Of a stretch of 6,581 nucleotides of DNA, positions 6,500 through 6,581 are shown in pieces. Source of the DNA: Nitrososphaerales archaeon TH703. Its GTDB lineage: Archaea > Thermoproteota > Nitrososphaeria > Nitrososphaerales > Nitrososphaeraceae. How positions within the stretch are numbered: position 1 is the stretch's first letter; each line of letters opens with the position of its first letter. The stretch covers positions 1-6,581 of the forward strand of contig JAATVL010000215.1 of NCBI GenBank assembly GCA_014523525.1, given 5' to 3'. The notes below the pieces were generated by a model. The model was not told where the DNA came from. It saw nothing but the letters and a program-made list of their open reading frames with translations, and did no database searches. The position numbers and the translations under genes are program-made.

Positions 6500-6581
6500 G
6501 TATGGAATGGTTTAAAGCTGAAAGTGTTTTATACTTCCCTGGTCCTTACCTTTCCTATAAGTAGATGAGCGTTCACTCCTC

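Noticed and set aside
6512..6581. Open minus-strand stretch reaching the window edge, possibly the tail of another gene
   Set aside because: Only 22 codons with no recognisable motif; it cannot be distinguished from chance without sequence beyond the window.
1..6581. CRISPR array, insertion sequence or toxin-antitoxin pair
   Set aside because: No regularly spaced repeats, transposase motifs, terminal inverted repeats or paired small genes are visible.

Overview
The window is archaeal, most likely from an AT-rich Nitrososphaeria (Thaumarchaeota, ammonia-oxidiser group), perhaps Nitrosocosmicus-like. The evidence is an archaeal/eukaryotic-type translation factor (aIF6), TATA-type promoter elements about 27-32 nt before start sites, T-tract termination, very short leaders, a B12-dependent ribonucleotide reductase and low GC. 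The lineage below archaeon is inference.

Layout, left to right. Positions 1-194 (+) hold the 3' end of a branched-chain aminotransferase gene (ilvE). Positions 278-1216 (-) hold aspartate carbamoyltransferase (pyrB), convergent with ilvE. A 119-bp divergent intergenic region follows, with a perfect 7+1+7 palindrome near the pyrB start and a TATA box for the next gene. Positions 1336-2262 (+) encode an uncharacterised exported protein rich in N-glycosylation sequons. It converges on aIF6 at 2352-3017 (-). Positions 3201-5921 (-) encode a 906-residue adenosylcobalamin-dependent ribonucleotide reductase (nrdJ) with an ATP-cone and a C-terminal zinc ribbon. nrdJ and eif6 lie on the same strand but are separated by 183 bp holding a T-rich terminator, so they are probably separate transcripts.

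The right end, 5922-6581, holds no intact gene. It has (i) a 47-codon open stretch on the minus strand with a C-x2-C-x3-C-P motif that looks like the broken N-terminal part of a small zinc-binding protein, (ii) a 74-nt tRNA-shaped sequence on the minus strand with canonical class I segment lengths but several broken pairs, preceded by a well-placed TATA box, and (iii) otherwise unrecognised AT-rich sequence with short inverted repeats.

The recognised genes are core housekeeping functions: branched-chain amino acid metabolism, pyrimidine synthesis, 60S-type subunit anti-association and dNTP supply. PyrB and NrdJ both serve nucleotide supply, but nothing here shows that they are co-regulated. 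I see no complete new defence, mobile or biosynthetic system. The items most worth a second look are the tRNA-like element, the zinc-finger remnant, the pyrB palindrome and the exported protein.
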